A DNA stretch of 64,000 bases, taken from assembly GCA_963844655.1 (NCBI GenBank), contig CAWJPA010000004.1, forward strand, positions 124,001-188,000. The letters are read 5' to 3'. Both the position numbers and the translations under genes were made by a program. Below are positions 1 through 8,576 of this stretch, piece by piece. Numbering within the stretch: the stretch's first letter is position 1; every line of letters starts with the position of its first letter. Source of the DNA: JASHPR01 sp963844655. GTDB taxonomy: Bacteria; Actinomycetota; Actinomycetes; Streptosporangiales; Streptosporangiaceae. Under the pieces are notes generated by a model that worked only from the letters and a program-made list of their open reading frames with translations, did no database searches and was not told the origin of the DNA.

Positions 1-75
1 CCATTGTCCCAGACGTGCCGTTACGCTACCGCCGCCGGCGACTCCCCCGCCCCCTCCGGGAACGGCCGTCCGGGG

Positions 76-1395
76 TCAGCCCGTGATTCGCTCGATCACC
101 AGCGGCCCCGCCGCGGGCGGCTGGTCGCCGATCTCGATCGCGCCGTCCAGCGCGCCGACGGCCCGCGCGAACCGGGACTCGTCGTCCGCGCGCAGTTCGA
201 GCACCGGCTGGCCGGCCTCGACCCGCTCCCCCGGCTTAGCCCGGCAGAGCACCCCGGCCGCCGCGCTGACCGGGTCCTCCTTCCGGGCCCGCCCGGCGCC
301 CAGCCGCCAGGCGGCCACGCCCACGGCCCGGGCGTCCAGGCGCCGCAGCCAGCCGGACTCGGCCGCCGTCACCACCTGAACGTGCTCCGCCCGGGGCAGC
401 GCCGCGTCCGGGTCGCCGCCCTGGGCCGCGATCATGCCGCGGTACCGGTCCAGGGCCCGGCCGTCGGCGAGTGCCGCCGCGGGGTCGGCCTCCAGGCCGG
501 CCAGCGCGAGCATCTCCCTGGCCAGGGCCAGGGTCACCTCGACCAGATCGGGCGGGCCCTCGCCGCGCAGGGTCGCGACCGCCTCCTCGACCTCCACGGC
601 GTTGCCCACGGCCCGCCCGAGCGGCACGTCCATGCCGGTCAGCAGCGCGGTGGTGCGCACCCCCGCGTCGGTGCCCAGGCCCACCATGGTCTGGGCCAGC
701 AGCCGGGCCGCGGGCAGCTCGGTCATGAACGCTCCGCTGCCCACCTTGACGTCGAGCACCAGCGCCGCCGTGCCCTCGGCGATCTTCTTGGACATGATCG
801 AGCTCGCGATCAGCGGGATCGACTCCACCGTCCCCGTGACGTCCCGCAGCGCGTACAGCTTGCGGTCGGCCGGGGCCAGGCCGGAGCCTGCCGCGCAGAT
901 CACGCAGCCGACGTCCCGCAGCACCTTGATCATCTCGGCGGTGGGCAGCGCGGCCCGCCAGCCGGGGATGGCCTCCAGCTTGTCCAGGGTGCCGCCGGTA
1001 TGGCCCAGGCCGCGCCCGGACAGCTGGGGCACCGCGGCGCCGCAGGCCGCGACCAGCGGGGCGAGGATCAGCGAGACCTTGTCGCCGACCCCGCCGGTGG
1101 AGTGCTTGTCGACCGTGGGCGCGCCCACCGGGCTCAGGTCCAGCCGCTCGCCGGAGCTGATCATGGCGTCGGTCCAGGCGTGCAGCTCGGCCGCGTCCAG
1201 GCCGCGGAAAAAGACGGCCATGAGCAGCGCCGACATCTGCTCGTCGGCGATCGTGCTCCCGCCACCCCCGTCACCCGCGCCCCCGGTGTAGGCGCTGATG
1301 AGCCACCTGATCTCGTCCCCCGTGAGCGCGCGGCCGTCCCGCTTGGCCCGGATCAGCTCGACGGCGTCATAAGCCGTGGGGTCGTGCTCAGGCAC
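76..1395 (-). CDS. deoA: Thymidine / pyrimidine-nucleoside phosphorylase
   Basis: The 439-aa protein should cleave thymidine or uridine with phosphate to free base and (deoxy)ribose-1-phosphate in the cytoplasm. It carries the family signature SGRGLGHTGGTLDKLE and the phosphate-binding stretch KHSTGGVGDKVSL, and its length is normal for the family. I chose the GTG at 1393-1395 because it overlaps the cdd stop (GTGCCTGA); an ATG lies 7 codons upstream inside cdd. The overlap implies coupling with cdd, so deaminated cytidine could pass straight to phosphorolysis. The divergent nucleoside ABC importer supports a salvage role. Family assignment is secure; preference for thymidine over uridine cannot be read from the sequence. 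Confidence 0.93.
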   Translation of the reverse strand: MPEHDPTAYDAVELIRAKRDGRALTGDEIRWLISAYTGGAGDGGGGSTIADEQMSALLMAVFFRGLDAAELHAWTDAMISSGERLDLSPVGAPTVDKHSTGGVGDKVSLILAPLVAACGAAVPQLSGRGLGHTGGTLDKLEAIPGWRAALPTAEMIKVLRDVGCVICAAGSGLAPADRKLYALRDVTGTVESIPLIASSIMSKKIAEGTAALVLDVKVGSGAFMTELPAARLLAQTMVGLGTDAGVRTTALLTGMDVPLGRAVGNAVEVEEAVATLRGEGPPDLVEVTLALAREMLALAGLEADPAAALADGRALDRYRGMIAAQGGDPDAALPRAEHVQVVTAAESGWLRRLDARAVGVAAWRLGAGRARKEDPVSAAAGVLCRAKPGERVEAGQPVLELRADDESRFARAVGALDGAIEIGDQPPAAGPLVIERITG

Positions 1396-1813
1396 TGGTG
1401 TCCCGGCGCGTTTCAAGGTCGGTGCCGGTGAACGCCGAGGGCAGCAGCGCGTGCATCTCGCGGGGCCCGCTCTCGGCGTCGAGGAGCAGCCCCGGCCCCC
1501 CGGCCTCGAGCAGCAGCTGCCGGCACCGCCCGCACGGGACCAGCGGCGCGCCGTCCCCGGCCACCACGCTGACCGCGACCAGGCGCCCGCCGCCGCTCGC
1601 GTGCAGCGCGGAGACGAGCCCGCACTCGGCGCACAGGGTGAGGCCGTAGCTGGCGTTCTCCACGTTGCAGCCGGTCACGATCCGGCCCCCGCCAGCCTCC
1701 CCGTTCGTCTCCACCAGGCCCGCGGCTCCCACCTGCAGCCGCGAGTACGGGGCGTAGGCACGGCCGGCCGCCGCCAGCGCGGCCGCCCGCAGCGCAGGCC
1801 AGTCGATCGCCAC
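1388..1813 (-). CDS. cdd: Cytidine deaminase
   Basis: A 141-aa zinc enzyme converting cytidine and deoxycytidine to uridine and deoxyuridine. The zinc site is seen as CAE (in LCAECGLVSA) and PCGRC, preceded by the AYAPYS substrate motif and by GCNVENASYG. I chose the GTG at 1811-1813 (VAIDWPALR) because family members begin just before this helix; the reading frame is open to 1864 but those extra residues look unrelated. It is the first gene of the cdd-deoA pair and faces the BMP transporter across a 323-bp gap that holds a 10-bp direct repeat. Confidence 0.93.
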   Translation of the reverse strand: MAIDWPALRAAALAAAGRAYAPYSRLQVGAAGLVETNGEAGGGRIVTGCNVENASYGLTLCAECGLVSALHASGGGRLVAVSVVAGDGAPLVPCGRCRQLLLEAGGPGLLLDAESGPREMHALLPSAFTGTDLETRRDTSA

Positions 1814-2136
1814 CGGGTCTGCCCTCCGAGGTTGACGGTGCCACCTGAATGGACTGGGGGACAATGACAGCTGACCAAGTCAGCTGACCAGCCCGATTCG
1901 CAGTCAAAGCATGACCTTCCCCGCATTGACGCGGTCTATGATCTTAACGGTCTCGATTCTGCAACAGCGCAGCCAGCGGGCCGCTTGCCGCTTCCCCGGA
2001 AGGCGGCTCCGGGCTAGCCTTCTTCCGATCCCGGGGGGTTCGGGACTTTCCCTGCCCTGTCCGGACTGAGGCCCTCTTTAGAGAGTTTGCGGTCGTTCGG
2101 GGCGGTCGCTGGCTGCCCCCGGCAGAGGAGGTAAAC
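1814..2136. other. Divergent intergenic region between cdd and the BMP transporter
   Basis: This 323-bp gap must carry both promoters. It is less GC-rich near 1915-1960. I see a 10-bp direct repeat (1868-1890, listed separately) close to the cdd start and a strong ribosome binding site (AGAGGAGG) just before the GTG at 2137. I find no convincing -35/-10 pair and no riboswitch-like fold by eye. The open frame on the minus strand here looks like a shadow. Confidence 0.5.
1868..1890. promoter_or_regulatory. 10-bp direct repeat upstream of cdd, possible operator
   Basis: CAGCTGACCA occurs twice with 13-bp spacing (1868-1877 and 1881-1890), about 55-75 bp upstream of the chosen cdd start. Each copy contains the palindrome CAGCTG, and the second lies in GTCAGCTGAC. 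Position and spacing suit a regulator of the salvage genes, but no regulator gene is adjacent. Confidence 0.35.
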
Positions 2137-3249
2137 GTGAGGAAGCAACTCGGCAGCGTCGCCGTAATCGGCGTTGTGGCCCTGCTGGCCGCCGCCTGCG
2201 GCTCAAGTTCGTCCGGCGGGAGCTCATCAAGCAGTTCCAGTTCATCGGGCGGGTCCACGACGGCCAAATTCAAGGCGTGCGTGGTGTCTGACACTGGCAC
2301 CATCAACGACAAATCCTTCAACCAGTCCGCGTATGCGGGCGCTACCACGGCTGCGTCGGCGTCGGGAGGCAAGATCACCGCGCAGTTCCTGCCGTCGTCG
2401 TCGTCAACCGACTACGCGTCGAACATCACCACGTTCATCAACCAGAAGTGCGGGATCATCGTCACGGTCGGCTACCTGATGGGGGACGCCACCCAGGCTG
2501 CGGCAAAGGCCAACCCCAACCAGAAGTTCGCGATCGTCGACTTCAGTTACCCCAAGCCGCTGAAGAACGTTGACGCGCTGCTGTTCAACACCGTGGAAGA
2601 CGGTTTCCAGGGCGGATACCTCGCCGCGGCCATGAGCAAGACAGGAAAGGTCGCCACATTCGGCGGCCAGAAGCTGCCCACCGTCACCATTTACATGGAC
2701 GGGTTCTGGGATGGCGTCCAGTACTACAACGCCAAGAAGCACAAGGACGTCAAGGTCCTCGGCTGGAATGAGAAGACCCAGAACGGCAGCTTCACCGGCA
2801 ACTTCACCGACCTGACCGCAGGCCAGCGGCTCACCAACACATTCATCAGCGAGGGCGCGGACGTCATCTTCCCGGTCGCCGGGAACGTCGGCCTCGGCGC
2901 GGCCAAGGCGGTCCAGAACGCCGATGCGGCGGCTGGCACCCAGAAGGTGAACATGATGTGGGTGGATGTCGACGGCTGCGTGCTTGCCGCCCAGTACTGC
3001 AAGTACTTCATCACCAGCATTAACAAGGGCATCACGACAGCGGTCAATCACGCCGTGACGACGGCCCAGGCCGGCACGTTCACGGGTGGCGACTACGTGG
3101 GCACGCTGGCCAACGGCGGTGTCGGGCTGGCGCCCTTCCACGACTTCGCCAGCAAGATTCCTGCATCGGTGAAGACGGAACTCGACCAGATCAAGACCGA
3201 TATAGAGAACGGAACGATCAAGCCGGCCACGCCGAGCCCGGCGAAGTAG
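2137..3249 (+). CDS. BMP-family nucleoside-binding lipoprotein of an ABC importer
   Basis: This 370-aa protein is the extracellular binding component of a BMP/PnrA-type importer, a family that binds purine and other nucleosides. The N-terminus has a signal peptide with lipobox LLAAAC, followed by a Ser/Gly linker, then the family opening (TGTINDKSFNQSAYAG) and the conserved FNTVEDGFQGGYLAA and VAGNVGLGA segments. The GTG start has a near-perfect ribosome binding site (AGAGGAGG, 5-nt spacing). It heads a run of transporter genes and diverges from cdd-deoA. Specificity for nucleosides is inferred from the family and neighbours. Confidence 0.93.
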   Translation: MRKQLGSVAVIGVVALLAAACGSSSSGGSSSSSSSSSGGSTTAKFKACVVSDTGTINDKSFNQSAYAGATTAASASGGKITAQFLPSSSSTDYASNITTFINQKCGIIVTVGYLMGDATQAAAKANPNQKFAIVDFSYPKPLKNVDALLFNTVEDGFQGGYLAAAMSKTGKVATFGGQKLPTVTIYMDGFWDGVQYYNAKKHKDVKVLGWNEKTQNGSFTGNFTDLTAGQRLTNTFISEGADVIFPVAGNVGLGAAKAVQNADAAAGTQKVNMMWVDVDGCVLAAQYCKYFITSINKGITTAVNHAVTTAQAGTFTGGDYVGTLANGGVGLAPFHDFASKIPASVKTELDQIKTDIENGTIKPATPSPAK

Positions 3250-3397
3250 GCCCGGACGGTCCGGGTGGGGCCGCCTCGGCCCCACCCGGACCTGCGGGTG
3301 GGGCCGAGGCGGCCAGCCTCACCCCCGGACATGCAGGTGCTAGCGGCGGTGTTGGGCCCAGCCCGTGGCGCTCAGGTGCGGCAGGAGGTGGCTGCGA

Positions 3398-5065
3398 GTG
3401 AAGCTCGAGCTGATCGGCATCACCAAGCGGTACGGCAGCCTCGTCGCCAATGACCACATCGACCTGACCGTCCAGCCCGGTGAGATCCGCGCCCTGCTCG
3501 GCGAGAACGGCGCCGGCAAGACCACGCTGATGAACGTCCTCTACGGTCTGATCCAGCCGGACGAGGGCGAGATACGGGTCGACGACAAGGCCGTGGTCAT
3601 CAGGTCGCCCAAGGACGCGATTGCCGCCGGGATCGGCATGGTGCACCAGCATTTCATGCTGGTGCCGGTCTTCACGGTGGCGGAGAACGTCACCTTGGGC
3701 ATGGAGCGCACCAGGGCGTTCGGCCTGCTCGACCGGCGGCGGGCCCGCCGGGACGTCCGGGCGCTCTCCGAGCGCTACGGCCTGGACGTCGACCCGGATG
3801 CCTACGTGGAGGACCTGCCGGTCGGCGTCCAGCAGCGGGTTGAGATCATCAAGGCCCTGCTGCGCGAGGCCAGCGTGCTCGTGCTCGACGAGCCTACGTC
3901 CGTGCTGACTCCGGGCGAGACCGAGGACCTGTTCCGGATCATGCGCGAGCTCCGGGCCGGCGGCCGGTCGATCGTGTTCATCTCGCACAAGCTGAGGGAG
4001 GTGCAGGCGATCGCCGACACGATCACGGTCATCCGGCGCGGCAAGGTCGTCGGTGAGCGGCCGCCGACCGCCACCGACGCCGAGCTCGCCGCGCTGATGG
4101 TGGGCCGGGCCGTGCAACTGAGGGTCACTAAGGCACCCGCCAAGCCGGGCGAGGTCGTGCTTGACGTGCGCGGCCTCACGGTGGCCGACGAGCACGGGAA
4201 ACCGGCCGTGGACGATGTCTCCTTCGAAGTCCGGGCGGGCGAGATCCTCGGCGTGGCGGGCGTGCAGGGCAACGGGCAGACCGAGCTCTGCGAGGCGCTG
4301 ATGGGCCTGCGGCCGGCCGTGGCCGGGTCGGTACTCATCGAGGGCCGCGACGTCAGCAGGATGGCGCCGCGTGAGCGGCTGCGCGCGGGCATCGGCTACA
4401 TTCCGGAGGACCGGCAGGAGGACGGCCTGGTCGGTGACTTCTCGGTCGCCGACAACCTGATCCTGGACGTCTACGACCGCAAGCCGTTCGCCTCGGGCAT
4501 CGCGCTGAACCTTGATGCGATCCAGGAGAACGCGGTCAGCCGGGTGGCCGAGTTCGACGTGCGGACCTCGTCCGTGGCGACGCCGACCCGGACCCTGTCC
4601 GGCGGGAACCAGCAGAAGGTCATCGTCGCCCGCGAGGTCAGCCGCGACATCAAGGTGCTGCTGGCCAGCCAGCCGACCCGCGGCCTCGACGTCGGATCGA
4701 TCGAGTTCGTGCACCGCCGCATCGTCGAGCAGCGGGATGAGGGCGACGCCGTGGTCATCGTGTCCTCGGAACTCGACGAGATCTACGCCCTCGCCGACCG
4801 CATCGCGGTCATGTACGAGGGCAAGATCACCGGCTTCCGCCCGCCGACGGTCTCAGCCGACGAACTCGGGCTGCTCATGGCCGGCGCTGGCCGGGACGGC
4901 GCGGCACCGGGGCCCACGGACGGGCCAGGCTCACCGGAGCTCGCAGACACGCCGGATTCACTGGGGCCCGAGGGCGGGCAGGGCCCGGAAGGGCCTGCGG
5001 ACGGCCCAAGTTCACCGGGGCCCACGGACGAGCCGACTCCGCCGGCCTCTGGCGGGCAGGCATGA
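3398..5065 (+). CDS. Nucleoside ABC transporter, double ATPase subunit
   Basis: A 555-aa cytoplasmic ATPase with two nucleotide-binding domains, as in RbsA/YufO-type importers. NBD1 has Walker A GENGAGKTT and Walker B VLVLDEPTSVLTP. NBD2 has a degenerate P-loop (GVQGNGQTE), signature LSGGNQQKV and Walker B LLASQPTRGLDVG with Glu replaced by Gln, which is usual for this family. I chose the GTG at 3398 because AGGAGG lies 9 nt upstream; the frame opens earlier at 3365. Unusually, about 50 C-terminal residues (from about 4905) are low-complexity Gly/Pro/Asp/Ser repeats (GPTDGPGS, GPTDEPTPP) not expected in the family. It overlaps the next gene by ATGA. Confidence 0.93.
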   Translation: MKLELIGITKRYGSLVANDHIDLTVQPGEIRALLGENGAGKTTLMNVLYGLIQPDEGEIRVDDKAVVIRSPKDAIAAGIGMVHQHFMLVPVFTVAENVTLGMERTRAFGLLDRRRARRDVRALSERYGLDVDPDAYVEDLPVGVQQRVEIIKALLREASVLVLDEPTSVLTPGETEDLFRIMRELRAGGRSIVFISHKLREVQAIADTITVIRRGKVVGERPPTATDAELAALMVGRAVQLRVTKAPAKPGEVVLDVRGLTVADEHGKPAVDDVSFEVRAGEILGVAGVQGNGQTELCEALMGLRPAVAGSVLIEGRDVSRMAPRERLRAGIGYIPEDRQEDGLVGDFSVADNLILDVYDRKPFASGIALNLDAIQENAVSRVAEFDVRTSSVATPTRTLSGGNQQKVIVAREVSRDIKVLLASQPTRGLDVGSIEFVHRRIVEQRDEGDAVVIVSSELDEIYALADRIAVMYEGKITGFRPPTVSADELGLLMAGAGRDGAAPGPTDGPGSPELADTPDSLGPEGGQGPEGPADGPSSPGPTDEPTPPASGGQA

Positions 5066-6360
5066 GCAGCGATCAGCCGATGCCGTCGGCTCCTCCGGAA
5101 ACGCCGCAGCCGGCCGCCGGAGGACCCCCGGCCCGGCGGGTGGCCACGCTGAGCCACTCGATCATCAATGCGGTGGTGGAGGGCAGCCCCGCCGTCGTCA
5201 CTTTCCTGGCCATCCTGGCGGCCGTCGTGCTCGGCGGCCTGCTCATCGCGTTCAGTGACCCGGTGGTGCTCAGCGCGTGGAGCGTGTTCTTCTCCGACCC
5301 CGTCAACGCGCTCGCGCAGGTGTGGGACTCCGCCTCCGCCGCGTACCTGGCGATGTTCGAGGGCGCCATCCTCGACCCGCAAACGGTCACCGCGGCCTTC
5401 CACGGCGGATCCGTCGCCGCCATCTTCTACCCGCTGTCCCAGACCCTGTCCGATACGACGCCGCTGATCCTCACCGGGCTCTCGGTGGCCATCGCTTTCC
5501 GGGCCGGCTTGTTCAACATCGGCGCGGCCGGTCAGTGGGTCGGCGGCGCTATCGTCGCCACCTATCTCGGCTTTGGCGTCAGCCTGCCGCCGGTGGTGCA
5601 CCTTGTCGTCTGCCTGCTCGGCGGCTTCGTCGGCGGCGCAGTGATCGGCTGGGTGGTCGGCGAGCTCAAGGCGCGGACGGGGGCCCATGAGGTGATCGTC
5701 ACGATCATGCTCAACTACATCATGTACAACCTGCTGTCCTTCCTCCTCGGCACGCCACGGGCCCTGCAGCAGCCGGGGCAGTCCAACCTGATCAGCCCGA
5801 ATCTGCCGGCCGACGCCAGGCTGCCGCATGTCGGGGGACCGCCGCCACAGGTCGATCTCGGTTTTCTCGTCGGCATCGCCGCGGCTGCGGGCGTGTGGTG
5901 GCTGCTGTCCCGGTCGACGGTCGGGTTCCAGTTCCGGGCGGTGGGCGCCAACCCGAGCGCGGCGCGCAGTGCGGGAATGGACGTCGAGCGGAGCTGGGTG
6001 CTGGTGATGCTGCTCGCCGGCGGGCTGGCCGGGCTGGGAGGCGCCGCGGTCATCCTGGGGCCGCTGCAGCAGCTCACGTTCAACAGCTACGGCACGTTCG
6101 GCTTCGACGGCATCACCGTCGCGCTGCTCGGGCGGGCGAGCCCGGTCGGGGTGGTGCTGGCGGCGCTGCTGTTCGGCGCCCTGCACGCGGGCGGCACGAA
6201 CATGGAGGCCGCGACGCAGGTGCCGTCGGACATCGTTGAGGTGCTCCAGGGCCTTATCGTGCTGTTCGTGGCGGCACCGCCGCTCATCCGGGCGATGTTC
6301 CGGCTGCGCCGGGCCAGGGCGGCGGGCCTCGAGGCGGTCCCGAAGGGGTGGAACCCGTGA
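5062..6360 (+). CDS. Nucleoside ABC transporter permease 1
   Basis: A 432-aa inner-membrane permease of the BPD_transp_2 (branched-chain amino acid/ribose/nucleoside) family. After a Pro-rich cytoplasmic start there are about nine hydrophobic segments, with typical stretches such as ALSVAIAFRAGLFNIGAAGQ and the coupling-loop sequence RAVGANPSAARSAGMDV. Its ATG overlaps the ATPase stop (ATGA) and its own stop overlaps the next permease (GTGA), so the transporter genes are translationally coupled. Confidence 0.92.
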   Translation: MSSDQPMPSAPPETPQPAAGGPPARRVATLSHSIINAVVEGSPAVVTFLAILAAVVLGGLLIAFSDPVVLSAWSVFFSDPVNALAQVWDSASAAYLAMFEGAILDPQTVTAAFHGGSVAAIFYPLSQTLSDTTPLILTGLSVAIAFRAGLFNIGAAGQWVGGAIVATYLGFGVSLPPVVHLVVCLLGGFVGGAVIGWVVGELKARTGAHEVIVTIMLNYIMYNLLSFLLGTPRALQQPGQSNLISPNLPADARLPHVGGPPPQVDLGFLVGIAAAAGVWWLLSRSTVGFQFRAVGANPSAARSAGMDVERSWVLVMLLAGGLAGLGGAAVILGPLQQLTFNSYGTFGFDGITVALLGRASPVGVVLAALLFGALHAGGTNMEAATQVPSDIVEVLQGLIVLFVAAPPLIRAMFRLRRARAAGLEAVPKGWNP

Positions 6361-7619
6361 CCACAATGGCCGCCGCCACAGGCGCCCCGATCAGCATCAA
6401 CCGGCGCATGGTGGCCGCAGGCACCTTCATCCTGTTTGGGCTGATCGACATCTTCGTGTTCGGGCTGTTCGCGCACCCCGGCGACGCCACCTTCGTGCTG
6501 GCCGTATCCGGCAGCTCACCGCTCAGCGTGCACGTCCCGGCGGCGCCGGTCGCGTACGTGCTCGGCTCGCTGTCGGTCGCGATCGGGATGTTCCGGGCGG
6601 TCACCGACCCCGGCCAGCTGGTGAAGCGGCTGTCCATCGCCGTCGTCCTGCTGTTCTTCGTGATCTCGCTGCTCTGCTGGGCCTACGCGGGCAGCGCGAT
6701 CCCGCTGAACGTGGTCAACCTGCTGCAGAGCACGCTGAACCTGTCCATCCCGCTGGTGCTCGGCGCACTAGCCGGCTGCATGTGCGAACGCTCCGGCGTG
6801 ATCAACATCGCGATCGAAGGCCAGCTGCTGCTCGGCGCGTTCGCCGCGGCCGTCGTGGCCAGCGCCTTCGGCGGGCTATGGCTCGGCCTGATCACCGGAT
6901 CGATGGCCGGCGGCCTGCTCGGCCTGGTGCTGGCCGTCTTCGCCATCAACTTCCTGGTCGACCAGATCATCCTCGGCGTGGTGCTCAACGTGCTGGCGTC
7001 CGGGCTCACCGGCTACCTTAACGACCGCGTGCTGGTGACCAGGCCCGACCTCAACTCGGGTCTCACCTTCAGCGCCATCAAGATCCCGGTGCTCGGCGAT
7101 ATCCCGATCATCGGGCCGATCTTCTTCGACTCGACGATCTTCCTCTACATCATGTACGCCATGATCATCCTGGTGCAGGTCGGCCTGTTCCGCACCAGGT
7201 GGGGGCTGCGTGTCCGTGCCGTCGGCGAGCACCCGGCCGCAGCCGACACCGTCGGCATCCGGGTACTGGCGACCAGGTACCGCAATGTCATTCTCGGTGG
7301 CCTGATCGCCGGCATCGGCGGGGCTTACCTGACCGTGGGCTCGGTAGGCACCTTCAGCAAGGACATGTCGTCCGGTCTGGGCTACATCGCCCTGGCCGCG
7401 ATGATCTTCGGCCGGTGGACCCCGCTGGGCGCCACCGCCGCCGCACTGCTCTTCGGATTTGCCAACTCCCTGCAGGCCACCCTGTCCACGGTCAACGTCC
7501 CGATCTCGTCTTACCTGCTGCTGATGGCCCCCTACGTCGCCACCATCATCGCGGTGGCAGGCCTCGTCGGCCGGGTGCGGGCGCCTGCCGCCGACGGAAA
7601 ACCGTACGTGAAGGCTTGA
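6357..7619 (+). CDS. Nucleoside ABC transporter permease 2
   Basis: The 420-aa second permease of the importer. It shows the conserved ERSGVINIAIEGQ segment and the coupling loop RAVGEHPAAADTVGIRV, with about ten membrane segments. I chose the GTG at 6357 for its 4-base overlap with the preceding stop and an AAGGGG 8 nt upstream; a GTG at 6348 is possible. Its stop overlaps the start of the phosphorylase gene (TTGA), placing the phosphorylase in the same operon as the importer. Confidence 0.92.
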   Translation: MTTMAAATGAPISINRRMVAAGTFILFGLIDIFVFGLFAHPGDATFVLAVSGSSPLSVHVPAAPVAYVLGSLSVAIGMFRAVTDPGQLVKRLSIAVVLLFFVISLLCWAYAGSAIPLNVVNLLQSTLNLSIPLVLGALAGCMCERSGVINIAIEGQLLLGAFAAAVVASAFGGLWLGLITGSMAGGLLGLVLAVFAINFLVDQIILGVVLNVLASGLTGYLNDRVLVTRPDLNSGLTFSAIKIPVLGDIPIIGPIFFDSTIFLYIMYAMIILVQVGLFRTRWGLRVRAVGEHPAAADTVGIRVLATRYRNVILGGLIAGIGGAYLTVGSVGTFSKDMSSGLGYIALAAMIFGRWTPLGATAAALLFGFANSLQATLSTVNVPISSYLLLMAPYVATIIAVAGLVGRVRAPAADGKPYVKA

Positions 7620-8575
7620 CCAGCGACGCACCCGCCACCGGGGCGGCCAGCACACCGCACGGCGCGGCGGCAGACGATACCCGCGCCGCGGCAGGCGACC
7701 CCTACGCGGCAGCGGCGGCCAGCGCGGCCGTGCTGGGGCAGCGCACCGGTCGGCCCGAGCACGATGTGGCCATCGTCCTCGGCTCCGGCTGGGCGCCCGC
7801 TGCGGATGCGCTGGCCGAGACCGGCGGGCCCGCCGGGGGCGGCGCGCCGGGCCGGGCCGGCATCGAAGTGCCGCTGGCCGACCTCGGCGGGTTCCCGCCG
7901 CCCACGGTCGCCGGCCACTCACCCGTCGTCCGCTCGCTGGCCCTCGGCGGCCTGCGCGTCCTCGTCTTCCTGGGCCGGATCCACCTGTACGAGGGGCACC
8001 CTGTCGCGACCGTGGTGCACGGCGTGCGGATGGCGGTCGCCGCGGGCTGCAAGGTGATCGTGCTCACCAACGCGGCCGGCGGCATCCGGGCGGGCTATGA
8101 GGTCGGGCAGCCCGTGCTGATCAGCGACCACCTCAACCTGACCGGCCGCTCGCCGCTCGCCGGCGACCCTCCCCCGGACGGCTACCCGCCCCGGTTCACC
8201 GACCTCACCGACCTGTACTCCCGGCGCCTGCGCGAGCTGGCCTACAACGCGGATCCTGGCCTTCCGGAGGGCGTCTACGCCGCGCTGCCCGGCCCGCACT
8301 ATGAGACCCCGGCCGAGATCCGGGCGCTCCGGACGCTCGGCGCCGACCTGGTCGGCATGTCCACCGTCCTGGAGGCGATCGCCGCGCGCCACCTCGGGGC
8401 CGAGGTGCTGGCGATCTCGTTGGTCACCAACCTGGCCGCGGGCCTGGCGCCCGCGGGAGGCAGCCCGGCCGGGCTTGACCACGCCGAAGTCGTCGCCGCC
8501 GGGAAGGCTGCGGCCGCCCGGGTCGGCGCCCTGCTGGCGGCGATCCTGCCCGGTGTCCTGCCCGGGGCGGGCTGA
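7616..8575 (+). CDS. Purine nucleoside phosphorylase
   Basis: A trimeric-type PNP releasing purine base and (deoxy)ribose-1-phosphate. Visible motifs are AIVLGSGW, FLGRIHLYEGH, VTNAAGGI, LPGPHYETPAEIR and GMSTVLEAIAARH (phosphate and base sites). The catalytic domain begins about 50 residues after the TTG at 7616 that overlaps the permease stop; family members are about 270 aa, so the 319-aa form has an Ala-rich N-terminal extension or starts later. It sits between the importer and a phosphohexomutase, the same neighbour pairing as deoD-pmmB in mycobacteria. Confidence 0.9.
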   Translation: MTSDAPATGAASTPHGAAADDTRAAAGDPYAAAAASAAVLGQRTGRPEHDVAIVLGSGWAPAADALAETGGPAGGGAPGRAGIEVPLADLGGFPPPTVAGHSPVVRSLALGGLRVLVFLGRIHLYEGHPVATVVHGVRMAVAAGCKVIVLTNAAGGIRAGYEVGQPVLISDHLNLTGRSPLAGDPPPDGYPPRFTDLTDLYSRRLRELAYNADPGLPEGVYAALPGPHYETPAEIRALRTLGADLVGMSTVLEAIAARHLGAEVLAISLVTNLAAGLAPAGGSPAGLDHAEVVAAGKAAAARVGALLAAILPGVLPGAG

Positions 8576-8576
8576 C

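Noticed and set aside
4..1431. 475-codon open frame on the plus strand opposite deoA
   Set aside because: Arg/Gly/His-rich composition of a shadow frame; deoA and cdd on the other strand have full family motifs.
2041..2136. Riboswitch before the BMP lipoprotein
   Set aside because: No recognisable conserved core; only a normal ribosome binding site is visible.
3218..6366. Two very long minus-strand frames opposite the ABC importer genes
   Set aside because: Composition is typical of antisense frames in GC-rich DNA; the plus-strand genes carry Walker motifs and membrane segments.
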